Notes under the pieces: generated by a model
Database searches by the model: none
Told to the model about the DNA's origin: nothing
The model's input: only the letters and a program-made list of their open reading frames with translations
From: an uncultured Eubacteriales bacterium
GTDB lineage: Bacteria; Bacillota; Clostridia; Oscillospirales; Butyricicoccaceae
Assembly: GCA_934636325.1 (NCBI GenBank)
Contig: CAKUAK010000079.1
Location: 1 to 13,389 of the forward strand
Length of the DNA stretch: 13,389 nucleotides
Direction: 5' to 3'
Position numbers and translations under genes: made by a program
In this document: in pieces, positions 6,463 to 13,389 of the stretch
Position numbering within the stretch: position 1 is the first letter of the stretch
How the letters are laid out: every line of letters begins with the position of its first letter

Positions 6463-6485
6463 ATATGGTAACATTACCGTATAAT
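6463..6485 (+). promoter_or_regulatory. nudC -10 box overlapped by an operator-like palindrome
   Basis: TATAAT (6480-6485) lies 25 nt before the nudC start and has no good -35 at normal spacing. The sequence ATATGGTAACATTACCGTAT (6463-6482) is an inverted repeat with 8 of 10 matching pairs and a perfect GGTAA-CA-TTACC core, and it covers the first half of the -10. A protein bound here would block the promoter. The regulator is unknown. Confidence 0.4.
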
Positions 6486-6510
6486 GAATCATTTACGGAG
6501 GTCCTTACAT

Positions 6511-7326
6511 ATGATACAGGATATCGGCGAGGGCGTTTTTTCAAACGCCTTTTCTCTTGAACCGCCCAGCGAGGGCGACACCCTTTTCTGCTTCCGCGGC
6601 GACGAGCTGCTGGTTTGCGGCGACGAAAGCGCGCCCAGCCTTCCGGTATACGGCCAACTGACCCCGCCCTGCCACCACATCTTTTCCATCGACGGAAGAG
6701 GCTGTTATATTTCCGAGGAAATACTCGACGAAAAAGACGGCTTCCGCTATGTAAAAGCCCCGGCCCTCGTCCGCAGCCATCCCGACAAAAAGACCGCCTT
6801 TTCGACAGTAACGGCATGGCAGCTCTCCAAATGGGAGCAAAGCCGCCGCTTCTGCGGACGATGCGGCACGATGACCCACCGCAGCACCTTCGAGCGCGCC
6901 ATGGTCTGCCCCAAATGCGGCCTGACCGAATATCCTAAGATCTGCCCGGCCATAATAACGACCGTATCACATAACGGCAAGCTGCTCATGGCCAAAAACG
7001 TCAACGGCACACGTTACTCGCTCATCGCCGGTTTTGTCGAGATCGGCGAGACCTTTGAAGAGACGGTCAAGCGCGAGGTCATGGAGGAGGTCGGCCTCAA
7101 GGTGACCGACATAAAGTATTTCAAGAGCCAGCCCTGGGGCTTCTCGGATTCCCAGATGATCGGCTTTACATGCCGTCTTGACGGCGATCAGGATGTCCCC
7201 ACCCTTCAGGAATCCGAGATATCGGCCGCGGCGTGGTTCGCCCCCGACGAGATCCAGCCGATGTCCAACAATATCAGCATCGCCTCCGAGCTGATACAGA
7301 ACTTTATTGATACCAACAAAAAATAA
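6511..7326 (+). CDS. nudC: NAD+ diphosphatase NudC (Nudix hydrolase)
   Basis: This 271-residue enzyme hydrolyses NAD(H) to NMN(H) and AMP; NudC enzymes can also remove NAD caps from RNA. The N-terminal domain (1-110) is followed by a zinc ribbon C115/C118...C133/C136 and then the Nudix fold. The Nudix box GFVEIGETFEETVKREVMEEVG (174-195) has all key residues (G174, E180, R188, E189, E192, E193). The NudC-specific SQPWxF motif is present as SQPWGF (206-211). Length is normal. The start is the ATG at 6511, with GGAGGT 8 nt upstream; an ATG at 6484 overlaps the -10 box and lacks a site. The gene stands alone, divergent from the ABC permease and convergent with a membrane protein. Confidence 0.95.
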   Translation: MIQDIGEGVFSNAFSLEPPSEGDTLFCFRGDELLVCGDESAPSLPVYGQLTPPCHHIFSIDGRGCYISEEILDEKDGFRYVKAPALVRSHPDKKTAFSTVTAWQLSKWEQSRRFCGRCGTMTHRSTFERAMVCPKCGLTEYPKICPAIITTVSHNGKLLMAKNVNGTRYSLIAGFVEIGETFEETVKREVMEEVGLKVTDIKYFKSQPWGFSDSQMIGFTCRLDGDQDVPTLQESEISAAAWFAPDEIQPMSNNISIASELIQNFIDTNKK

Positions 7327-7337
7327 TGAGAACTCCG

Positions 7338-7370
7338 CGGCGGACGCGCCTTCGCCCCCGCCCGCCGTTT
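7338..7370 (+). terminator. Possible nudC terminator
   Basis: CGGCGG (7338-7343) pairs with CCGCCG (7362-7367), and TTTTCC follows. Flanking AATGAG and CTCATT could extend the stem. The loop is long, so this is weaker than the hairpin at 7390. Confidence 0.4.
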
Positions 7371-7389
7371 TCCTCATTTCATTCGTTAA

Positions 7390-7436
7390 AAAATAGCCTG
7401 CGCCGCCCTGTATAAAAGGGTCGCGCAGGCTATTTT
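7390..7436. terminator. Bidirectional terminator between nudC and the convergent membrane gene
   Basis: The arms AAAATAGCCTGCGC (7390-7403) and GCGCAGGCTATTTT (7423-7436) are exactly complementary. The loop contains a small CCCT/AGGG hairpin. A and T runs sit at both bases, so it can terminate either strand. This fits its place between two convergent stops (7326 and 7451). Confidence 0.85.
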
Positions 7437-7450
7437 GAGTTTATGCCCCA

Positions 7451-8152
7451 TCATCTTTCCCCGTGGCTTTGCATGTGCCTCTTTCCATAGACCGCGGCCG
7501 CTGTGCACCAGATAAATATAGAGCTGTTGGTGCTGCTCTGGCTCATGATCGACATCCATGTGGCCGCGGGCACGTGCATGGCCTGTGCAATATCGGGGAT
7601 GACAACGAGCAGAATATTCAATGTGACCGGATGAAAAACGAGCATCCATCTGGGATAACGCGTCTTACCGGAAAGAAGCATCACGAAATGTATCACTATC
7701 ATCAATACCATCGGAATATACATGGGGAGGATGGCGGCGAGCATGTCGTTCTGATAGGCAGTGACCGCCGCCTCTGCCCCGATGCGGGGTCCCAGATATG
7801 CGGTCAGCCATGCCAGGGTGGCCGACCAGGTATGTATCGCCAGGGCGACCGCAACGGTGAATATCCCGCACAGATACTGGACGAGCTTTGTTTTTCCGTA
7901 TTTCGAGTCGATATCCGCATTCAGCGCTTTTACCGTAATGTAATAGAGAAACCCTCCGATAGCTCCCAGACCGACGATCAGTACCGGCCTCCACAGCCCA
8001 TAAGAGCCCGACAGATAATAGGCCCTGTTGAACATACCCGTGTCGGAGGGCTGAATGGGTATGCATCCCAGTAGCCAATCGCCGGCAGCCATGAATATAC
8101 CCCCGATCGCGCCAAGAATACACCATCGGATATGCTTTTCTTCTGTCCGCAT
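7451..8152 (-). CDS. Multispanning membrane protein of unknown function (possibly DUF6796-like)
   Basis: This 233-residue protein has about six hydrophobic segments (near 9-29, 55-75, 92-118, 138-161, 172-190 and 205-222) and few charged residues between them. Features include GDWLLG (24-29) at the end of the first helix, a polar loop with PSDTGMFNRAYYLSGSYG, and a conserved-looking AIHTWSATLAW stretch. The overall style recalls DUF6796 proteins, but I cannot confirm that. No catalytic motif is seen. The ATG at 8150-8152 was chosen because GGGAGG lies 8 nt upstream. Earlier in-frame ATGs (8191, 8218 and 8287) lack sites and run into the terminator hairpin at 8252. It is the last gene of its strand here, ends at the bidirectional terminator, and lies 211 nt downstream of the SLH glycosidase gene. 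Function unknown. Confidence 0.75.
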   Translation of the reverse strand: MRTEEKHIRWCILGAIGGIFMAAGDWLLGCIPIQPSDTGMFNRAYYLSGSYGLWRPVLIVGLGAIGGFLYYITVKALNADIDSKYGKTKLVQYLCGIFTVAVALAIHTWSATLAWLTAYLGPRIGAEAAVTAYQNDMLAAILPMYIPMVLMIVIHFVMLLSGKTRYPRWMLVFHPVTLNILLVVIPDIAQAMHVPAATWMSIMSQSSTNSSIFIWCTAAAVYGKRHMQSHGER

Positions 8153-8251
8153 TTCTTTCGCCTCCCTCTGCACCGCATGATACACCTTCATCCGATCATA
8201 ATTGTACTTGAAAGCCATACATAAACCCATTGTTTTTCGGTGCAGAAAGTA

Positions 8252-8281
8252 ACGGGTATCCGGCTTTCGCCGGATACCCGT
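8252..8281 (-). terminator. Hairpin, likely terminator of the SLH glycosidase gene
   Basis: A perfect 13-bp stem ACGGGTATCCGGC/GCCGGATACCCGT has a 4-nt loop that reads GAAA (a GNRA-type tetraloop) in minus-strand RNA. It is followed by TACTTTCTG, a poor T-run. It lies 82 nt after the stop of the large minus-strand gene and before the membrane protein gene. It may terminate or only protect the RNA end. Confidence 0.6.
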
Positions 8282-8363
8282 CATCACATTGCCCTTGCCG
8301 AGCGGCTTATGTCGACCTACGCCTGACCAAAGCCGAGGAGGTCTTTGTCGCGCCGTCCAGACG
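8282..8363. other. Intergenic stretch with no convincing gene
   Basis: These 82 bases lie between the hairpin at 8252 and the stop of the large minus-strand gene. A plus-strand frame is open from 8212 to a TAA at 8365-8367, and its second half has coding-like codons (AYVDLRLTKAEEVFVAPSRR). It has no ATG and no ribosome binding site, and it runs through the hairpin. A decayed gene end is possible but unsupported. Confidence 0.3.
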
Positions 8364-11306
8364 TTAATATAATCTGTAAAGGATAGCCGCTATCTCGGCC
8401 CTCGTTATGCCAGCCGAGGGCGCAACGCGATTTTCGCCGCCGTATCCGTTGACAACACCCAGGGCCGACAGGAGCGATATATTATCGACCGACCAGGCCG
8501 GGGCATCCGACATATCGGAATATGACGCCTCGCCATAGCTGTAGCCCCTGCTGAGCGTGCGTCCCATGACCGTCATGACGCGGGCACGGTTGGCGGCCTC
8601 GGCGGGATAGAACCAGACCCTGCCGCTGCTGTCGCTTCCGCCCTGCATTATGCCGAGGCTGTAAAGCGCCTTTATATGGGGCAGCGCCCAATCGTGTATC
8701 TTGTCAATATCGGCATAGGGCAGCTCTACATTCTTATATTTATCGGTGTCGATGCCCATATATCTCGAAATGATCGTGGCAACCATCTCGTTTGTGGCGC
8801 TGGCCTGGGGTCTGAAGGTCTCGTCGGCTGTAAAGACCCCCTTGCGCCAGAGATAGTTTACATACTTTTCTCCCCAATGTCCCGCCATGTCTCCGAAGGG
8901 GCCGTCGTATGCGCCCTCCGATTCGGTGCTGAAGCGGGCAAGGTTGCCAAAGCTGTCGGAGACCTCTATCGTCACGCGGTGCAGCATACCGTCCTGCGGC
9001 ATGACGACATTGAGTGTACCAGAGGCCGTATCAAAGGTGATATTTTTAGTCTCGGCTCCATCCAGCATGACCTTTATATTGGACAGGCCGATGGGATATC
9101 TGCCGTTGTCTGTGATCCTCACGTTCAGGTCGCCGTCAAAGGTCAGCATATCAATGGCGGACGGTTGTGTGTCGAGCTGCGCCGTGCCGTAATGTCCGAC
9201 TATCTGGTCGACATATACACGCCCGGCTTCACCGGATGCATGGAAACCGGCTATCGACAACGCGCCGGAAGGAATGTCGATCGTTGTAAAGTCCCAGCTG
9301 CCCGAAACATTTATCCGGCTTGAAACGATGCCGGAAGAGGTATTAAAGTCGATATACCATTCTCCGTCGCCCTTTGCGGCCAACGTCAGCTGCTTCATGC
9401 CCGACTTGATGCTCATGGCCTTCTGCGCCGTGTATGTGACGGTATCACTGCCGCCGCTGAAGGACATCAGAAGGCTGCCCTTGCCGTATCTGGCGTTATC
9501 GCCGGTAAGGCTGACCGAAGCCGACGCCGATACGCCCTCGGGGGCTGTGATATTATAAGAGCTGTTGGATTCGTAGCCGGATATGACCTCGGGGGCCTTG
9601 CCCACCGTGACCGACACCGTGCGCTTTACCGAGCCGAAGGAGACCTCTATCGTACCCGATGCACCCTGTATATCGGCGGCGGTGAACTTACCGTCGGGCT
9701 CTATCGTTCCTATATTGCCGGTGGCGCTGAAGGTGAACTGCTCATCCTTTGATGCAATTTTTCTGAGGCCGTCGGTGACGGTGACGTCGAGGTCGATCGT
9801 CCCGCCGGGCTCAAGGCTGAGCAAGGTCAGCTCGGCTGTGCTGCCCTTTTTGCTGACCGTCATCGTTTCGGGGGTGTCGACCGAAATAATATCGGCGTTT
9901 ACGCTGTTAAGACCGTATATATCGGCGCCGACAGTGACCGTCCCGCCGCGTTCGGGGACGGTAAGCACATTTCCGTCTATCTCTCCGCCGCCCGAGACAA
10001 CATAAAAGCCATCGTCATACCGGCTGCCGGGGTAATAGCTGCTGTTATAGGAATAGGCCGAGAGCTCTATGCTTCCGCCGGCCAGTACAAGGGCGTCCTT
10101 GGGATAGACAGAGACATACCGTTCGCCCTCGCTTCTGTCTCCGGTATTGACAAATACTATAAAGTTGGCGCACTTTCTTGGCGAGCCGTCGGAGGGATCG
10201 GAGACGACAGGCACCGATGCCTGACCGGGATATCTTGCCGAAGCCACCGACGAACCGCCGCCATCGAGATTCACGACATTTTTGCAGCCCATCTCATAGA
10301 GCTTCATTGCCGCTTCGCGCAGCGTCATTCCGTCAGCCGTTCCATTGCTTCGGCCGTCACAGACAAGTATTGCGATACTGCCGTCATTCCTGATGCCAAG
10401 CATCGTGCGCGGGCCCTTGACCGAATTGGAGGCGTTTGAGGTCAGCACGCTCTTTTCTATCATCGCATCTCCGGCACCGCAGGCATAATAGACACCGTCC
10501 CAGCCCTCGCTCCTTGTGCCGGTATACACCATGACAAGGTCGCCCGGCTGAAGGGCCGTTATATCGATCCCGGCTGACACGGCGGCCTGATGCGTGAGGA
10601 CAAATGTATCGTCATCAAGCTTTGATTCGCCCGAGGATGTCCCGGCCTCGACAACGGTAAGGGCGATCGAACCGCCGATCGTCATATAGGCGGCGCTGTC
10701 GGCCTTTTTGAGGATAGCTACCGGCCCGGCCGCGGTCAGATGGGTCGACGTGCCATAGTCAGAGGAATACAGATATATCCCCTTTGAATCCCTGACCTTA
10801 TTGAAGGCGGCAATTGGGAAACGCTGGCCGCCGTTGACAGAAAAGGTTATATCCAGCTTTGGCGAACCGCATATGGCCCGTCCGTCCTGCATGAAGCCGA
10901 CGGCATTCCACGAGCCGTCGGAGGAGCACAGCCTTCCCTCACGGACGACTATGCCGGTCGGCACACCGGTCGACATGCTGAAAAAGTCTGCATTGAAGGC
11001 AGCCATAACGGTATACCCCTGCCTGCGGCAGTAATCGACCACATCATTGATGTCTGACTTGCCATAGAGCTTATCGCCGTAAGCGACGATCGGCATGGTC
11101 GTCCCGCCGGGGGTATAATCGTATATATATGCGCGGCTTCCGGCACCCATCGATGTCTTTGTCGTTTCGGTCGTAAAGGTCAGCCCGCCTGATATCTCGT
11201 CTCTGCGGATATAGGAATAATCCTTTGCCAGCACAGGCATACATACCGAGCCTGCGATACACAGGGCCGACACAACCGATATGGCCCTTCTTATAGTATT
11301 TCTCAT
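8364..11306 (-). CDS. Exported phosphodiester glycosidase (NAGPA/DUF2233) with Ig-like and three SLH domains
   Basis: This 980-residue surface protein opens with a signal peptide (1-27, MRNTIRR then a hydrophobic core, cut after VLA). The phosphodiester glycosidase domain (about 95-390) shows NADFFSMSTGVPTG (106-118), GPRTMLGIRNDG (298-309), a TLREAA helix and NLDGGGSS (346-353), hallmarks of the family of the mammalian mannose-6-phosphate uncovering enzyme. Two beta-rich Big/Ig-like segments (about 395-572) and a carbohydrate-binding-like region (575-705) follow. Three SLH repeats (803-853, 864-918, 927-980) should attach it to secondary wall polymers. Only the third keeps the canonical TRAE motif. 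The substrate is unknown; a sugar phosphodiester in wall polymer or glycan is an inference. The ATG at 11304-11306 follows AAAGGAG by 5 nt; a GTG 24 nt upstream is a poorer start. It diverges from the PTS_EIIC_2 gene. Confidence 0.93.
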   Translation of the reverse strand: MRNTIRRAISVVSALCIAGSVCMPVLAKDYSYIRRDEISGGLTFTTETTKTSMGAGSRAYIYDYTPGGTTMPIVAYGDKLYGKSDINDVVDYCRRQGYTVMAAFNADFFSMSTGVPTGIVVREGRLCSSDGSWNAVGFMQDGRAICGSPKLDITFSVNGGQRFPIAAFNKVRDSKGIYLYSSDYGTSTHLTAAGPVAILKKADSAAYMTIGGSIALTVVEAGTSSGESKLDDDTFVLTHQAAVSAGIDITALQPGDLVMVYTGTRSEGWDGVYYACGAGDAMIEKSVLTSNASNSVKGPRTMLGIRNDGSIAILVCDGRSNGTADGMTLREAAMKLYEMGCKNVVNLDGGGSSVASARYPGQASVPVVSDPSDGSPRKCANFIVFVNTGDRSEGERYVSVYPKDALVLAGGSIELSAYSYNSSYYPGSRYDDGFYVVSGGGEIDGNVLTVPERGGTVTVGADIYGLNSVNADIISVDTPETMTVSKKGSTAELTLLSLEPGGTIDLDVTVTDGLRKIASKDEQFTFSATGNIGTIEPDGKFTAADIQGASGTIEVSFGSVKRTVSVTVGKAPEVISGYESNSSYNITAPEGVSASASVSLTGDNARYGKGSLLMSFSGGSDTVTYTAQKAMSIKSGMKQLTLAAKGDGEWYIDFNTSSGIVSSRINVSGSWDFTTIDIPSGALSIAGFHASGEAGRVYVDQIVGHYGTAQLDTQPSAIDMLTFDGDLNVRITDNGRYPIGLSNIKVMLDGAETKNITFDTASGTLNVVMPQDGMLHRVTIEVSDSFGNLARFSTESEGAYDGPFGDMAGHWGEKYVNYLWRKGVFTADETFRPQASATNEMVATIISRYMGIDTDKYKNVELPYADIDKIHDWALPHIKALYSLGIMQGGSDSSGRVWFYPAEAANRARVMTVMGRTLSRGYSYGEASYSDMSDAPAWSVDNISLLSALGVVNGYGGENRVAPSAGITRAEIAAILYRLY

Positions 11307-11352
11307 TCTTTCTCCTTTCACTCTCTCCACCGCCGTGATCGTATATACCGCA

Positions 11353-11381
11353 TTGCAATCGCAGCAGCGCTATGATATACT
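11353..11381 (+). promoter_or_regulatory. Sigma-A promoter of the PTS_EIIC_2 gene
   Basis: TTGCAA (11353-11358), a 17-bp spacer and TATACT (11376-11381) preceded by TGA form an extended -10 promoter. The transcript would start near 11388, and a small CTGGCC/GGCCGG hairpin with a T6 loop (11392-11409) would sit close to its 5' end. I could not find an equally good minus-strand promoter for the divergent glycosidase gene in this intergene. Confidence 0.6.
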
Positions 11382-11453
11382 GTTTTACAGACTGGCCTTT
11401 TTTGGCCGGCACATGAGTTATCATGAAAATATACACAGGACGGGATTCAAATT

Positions 11454-12482
11454 ATGGCAAATTCGAAATCTTCTCAAACAACGAGCGGAGGCTTTTTTAA
11501 GCGCTACTTCATTGATGCGATGGGCTCGATGGCTCTTGGGCTTTTCGCCTCTCTCATCATTGGGCTGATCATATCTCAGCTCTCCAAGCTGCCGGGACTC
11601 GGCTTTCTCTCGGCCGTAACAGACGTGCTTGCCGCTTCCTCGCCGGTCATCGGCTCGGCCATCGGCGTCGCCATTGCCTACGGTCTCAAGTGTGACAGTC
11701 TGGTCGTCTTCTCCTGCGCCGCCTGCGGTGCCGTAGGTTACTCTGCCGGCGGACCTGTCGGCGCATATGTCGGCGCCGTCATCGGATCTGAGATCGGCGG
11801 CCTGGTCTCAAAAAAGACACCTTTCGACATAATCGTCACACCGATGGTGACCATAATCGCCGGCGGTCTTGCCGCCTCGTGGGTTGGGCCTTACATAAAT
11901 GCCGGCATGACATGGCTTGGCAACATAGTCAACTCTGCAACCGATATGGCTCCTCTGCCCATGGGTATAGTCGTCGGCATGATTGTCGGAGTCGTCCTTA
12001 CACTGCCGATAAGCTCGGCCGCCCTGTGCATCATGCTCGGTCTTTCCGGCCTGGCCGGGGGCGCGGCAACGGCGGGATGCTGTGCTCAGATGGTAGGCTT
12101 CGCCGTTATAAGCTATTGTGACAACGGCTTTTCCGGCCTCGTCTCACAGGGCATCGGCACATCCATGCTTCAGGTCCCCAACATTATGCGTAATCCCCGC
12201 ATATGGATCGCCCCGACGATAGCCAGCGGGATATGCGGCGCGGTCAGCTCGGTCGCCTTCCGCATGACCAACATCCCCGCCGGGGCCGGAATGGGAACAA
12301 GCGGCCTTGTCGGCCAAATCTGTATGTACTCTGATATGGCCCCCCGCTTCGGCAGCCTGCCGGTTATCGCCGCCATGCTGCTCGTCCACGTTCTGCTGCC
12401 CATCGTCATATGCCTGCCCATCGACCGGCTGCTGCGCAGGATCGGATGGGTCAAAAATGGCGATATGACCATACGCTCTTAG
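11454..12482 (+). CDS. PTS_EIIC_2 family membrane protein (orphan EIIC-like)
   Basis: This 342-residue protein is hydrophobic along nearly its whole length, with about nine or ten membrane segments, and matches the PTS_EIIC_2 family of PTS-like transport subunits. Recognisable parts are FFKRYFIDAMGSMALGLFASLIIG near the start, the glycine-rich GYSAGGPVGAYVGAVIGSEIGGLV loop, and the GIGTSMLQVPNIMRNPRIWIAPTIAS segment in the last third. Several cysteines cluster (SCAACG, GCC). There is no EIIA or EIIB domain and no such gene in the window, so phosphotransfer-driven sugar uptake cannot be assumed. Stand-alone members are common in Firmicutes and poorly understood. The ATG at 11454 has only a weak AGGACGGGA site upstream. 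It diverges from the SLH glycosidase and is closed by its own terminator. Confidence 0.85.
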   Translation: MANSKSSQTTSGGFFKRYFIDAMGSMALGLFASLIIGLIISQLSKLPGLGFLSAVTDVLAASSPVIGSAIGVAIAYGLKCDSLVVFSCAACGAVGYSAGGPVGAYVGAVIGSEIGGLVSKKTPFDIIVTPMVTIIAGGLAASWVGPYINAGMTWLGNIVNSATDMAPLPMGIVVGMIVGVVLTLPISSAALCIMLGLSGLAGGAATAGCCAQMVGFAVISYCDNGFSGLVSQGIGTSMLQVPNIMRNPRIWIAPTIASGICGAVSSVAFRMTNIPAGAGMGTSGLVGQICMYSDMAPRFGSLPVIAAMLLVHVLLPIVICLPIDRLLRRIGWVKNGDMTIRS

Positions 12483-12506
12483 CATACTTTATATATACTG
12501 TCTTTA

Positions 12507-12546
12507 TCCGGCGTCGGTTCCACATCAGACGCCGGACTTTTTTTCT
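12507..12546 (+). terminator. Strong intrinsic terminator after the PTS_EIIC_2 gene
   Basis: A 9-bp stem TCCGGCGTC/GACGCCGGA (12507-12536) with a 12-nt loop is followed by a run of eight or so T. It separates the PTS_EIIC_2 gene from the amidase gene, so the two are probably separate units. Confidence 0.9.
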
Positions 12547-12601
12547 TAAAGAAATCTTAAACCGCTATGCGGTTTTATTTACAGTTTTTATCTGATACAA
12601 T
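12545..12601 (+). promoter_or_regulatory. Amidase promoter region with direct repeats and hairpin
   Basis: TACAAT (12596-12601) preceded by TGA is an extended -10, but the -35 at 17 bp (TTTTAT) is poor. Upstream lie two CTTAAA boxes with an 11-bp period (12545-12550 and 12556-12561), the spacing used by OmpR/PhoB-type response regulators. Overlapping them is a 7-bp hairpin AAACCGC-TAT-GCGGTTT (12559-12575) followed by a T-rich tract. That hairpin could equally be a second, weaker terminator for the preceding gene. Confidence 0.4.
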
Positions 12602-12628
12602 CATCTGCGGAAGGAGATGCCTATCAAA

Positions 12629-13330
12629 ATGAAAAACAGGAAAACGAAAGACACTCAAAAATATATCATCCTTGTCGCAGCGGCCATTGCACTGGCCCTT
12701 ATCGCAACCCTCGGACGCATATACTTCCGCGATGATGAAGCCGCGGATTTTATGGCCGACGGCGTCCTGCGGGTCTGCCTCGATCCCGGCCACGGCGGTG
12801 ACGACCCCGGCGCAAAAAGCGCCGACGGCCTTAGGTCCGAAAAGGACGACTGCCTTTCGCTGGCCCTCAAGATCCGCGCCGCGCTGGCCGATAGGTACCC
12901 CGAGACCGACGTCGTCATGACCCGAGAGGACGACACCTACCTCACCCTTGAGGAACGCTGTGACGTCGCCAACCGATGCGGCGCCGACCTTTTTGTGTCC
13001 ATCCACCGCAACAGCGCCGACGGCAGCGCATCGGGTGTCGAGATCTGGGCCGACAGCAAAAAGCCGAAAACCGACAGGCACCTTGCCGAAAAGATACTTA
13101 AAGCTTTAGACGGTGTCGGCGTGGCATCTGACCGCGGGGTCAAGTACGGCACGGCCTCCAATCCCGACGGCAACTATTACGTCAACGCCAACACCAACAT
13201 GCCCTCTTGCCTTATCGAGATGGGCTTTATCACCAGCCAGGCCGACAACGATCTGCTCGATCAAAATATCGACGCCTATGCCGCGGCCATTGCCGAGGCG
13301 GTCGGTGAAATGCTCAATGCCGGAAAATAA
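12629..13330 (+). CDS. N-acetylmuramoyl-L-alanine amidase (Amidase_3), membrane-anchored
   Basis: This 233-residue zinc amidase cleaves the bond between N-acetylmuramic acid and L-alanine in peptidoglycan. A short basic N-terminus and one hydrophobic helix (about 11-33) look like an uncleaved signal anchor, placing the catalytic domain outside the membrane. The Amidase_3 domain fills the rest: LDPGHGG (51-57) with zinc ligand H55, the zinc ligand E71 in SEKDD, H126 in SIHRNSA, and the catalytic E197 in CLIEMGF. No SPOR, SH3 or other wall-binding domain is present, so this is a minimal form. AAGGAG lies 12 nt before the ATG at 12629, rather far. The in-frame ATG at 12617 abuts that site and so is less likely. 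Wall turnover, division or germination roles are all possible. The family is related to CwlD, but identity is not certain. Confidence 0.93.
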   Translation: MKNRKTKDTQKYIILVAAAIALALIATLGRIYFRDDEAADFMADGVLRVCLDPGHGGDDPGAKSADGLRSEKDDCLSLALKIRAALADRYPETDVVMTREDDTYLTLEERCDVANRCGADLFVSIHRNSADGSASGVEIWADSKKPKTDRHLAEKILKALDGVGVASDRGVKYGTASNPDGNYYVNANTNMPSCLIEMGFITSQADNDLLDQNIDAYAAAIAEAVGEMLNAGK

Positions 13331-13357
13331 AAAAGCCTGCTCCGCGTCAGACTTTTC
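13327..13357. terminator. Terminator after the amidase gene, probably bidirectional
   Basis: AAAAGCCTG (13331-13339) pairs with CAGACTTTT (13348-13356) with one mismatch. A-rich sequence lies on the left and TTTTCTT on the right, so either strand could be terminated. The remaining 30 or so bases to the window end hold nothing assignable. Confidence 0.65.
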
Positions 13358-13389
13358 TTAAATGATCCACCCGGCAGCACCCCGGGCGG

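Noticed and set aside
7387..7440. Inverted repeat as a mobile-element end or CRISPR unit
   Set aside because: It occurs once, lies between two convergent stops with A/T runs on both sides, and is fully explained as a bidirectional terminator.
8212..8367. Possible small or decayed plus-strand gene between two minus-strand genes
   Set aside because: There is no ATG or ribosome site, it includes the hairpin at 8252-8281, and the product is unrecognisable; recorded only as an open intergenic frame.
11388..11453. Riboswitch or leader peptide in the PTS_EIIC_2 5' leader
   Set aside because: The leader is only about 66 nt with one 6-bp hairpin; no known riboswitch core or leader peptide is visible.
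11454..12482. AI-2 or sugar PTS operon
   Set aside because: No EIIA, EIIB, HPr-like or regulator gene is next to it, so a functional PTS operon cannot be claimed.
13347..13389. Possible C-terminus of a convergent minus-strand gene at the right edge
   Set aside because: Two minus-strand frames each give a short tail with a stop (TGA at 13347-13349 or TAA at 13358-13360), and nothing decides between them or against non-coding sequence.

Overview
The window looks like ordinary chromosome from a GC-rich, anaerobic, Gram-positive bacterium of the Clostridia, probably an Oscillospirales-type gut lineage. This rests on gene content: a DUF3842 protein, an aldo/keto reductase carrying two 4Fe-4S clusters, SLH-domain surface anchoring, a stand-alone PTS_EIIC_2 membrane protein and an Amidase_3 wall hydrolase. 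Ribosome binding sites are strong (GGAGG type), promoters are sigma-A-like, and there are compact intrinsic terminators. I see no tRNA, rRNA, CRISPR array, insertion sequence, phage gene or recognisable defence system. The lineage is inferred; no marker gene is present.

Layout. Position 2-61 (+) probably holds the last codons of a gene entering from the left. Positions 84-3110 hold four minus-strand genes read right to left: a sirtuin deacylase, sfsA (overlapping it by 4 bp), a ferredoxin-type aldo/keto reductase and DUF3842 (overlapping by 17 bp). The reductase also has its own promoter, whose long spacer contains an 18-bp palindrome typical of MerR-family control. A tandem-GNAT acetyltransferase (3189-4031, +) diverges from the sirtuin. 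An AI-2E family permease (4084-5283, -) faces it, with a terminator between them.

Positions 5390-6298 (-) encode a lone DppB/OppB-type ABC permease with its own promoter and terminator. It diverges from nudC (6511-7326, +), whose -10 box is overlapped by an operator-like palindrome. A multispanning membrane protein of unknown role (7451-8152, -) follows, convergent with nudC. The largest gene (8364-11306, -) encodes an exported phosphodiester glycosidase (NAGPA/DUF2233) with Ig-like middle domains and three C-terminal SLH repeats. Diverging from it are a PTS_EIIC_2 membrane protein (11454-12482, +) and, after a terminator, a membrane-anchored N-acetylmuramoyl-L-alanine amidase (12629-13330, +).

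Functionally there are two loose themes. The left half concerns redox and NAD biology (sirtuin, ferredoxin-type reductase, NudC) together with protein acylation (GNAT and sirtuin). The right half concerns the cell envelope (SLH-anchored glycosidase, amidase, membrane transporters). No clearly new multi-gene system was found. The best leads are the MerR-type promoter on a reductase whose catalytic residues are atypical, the divergent acetyltransferase/deacylase pair, and the orphan peptide-transporter permease.
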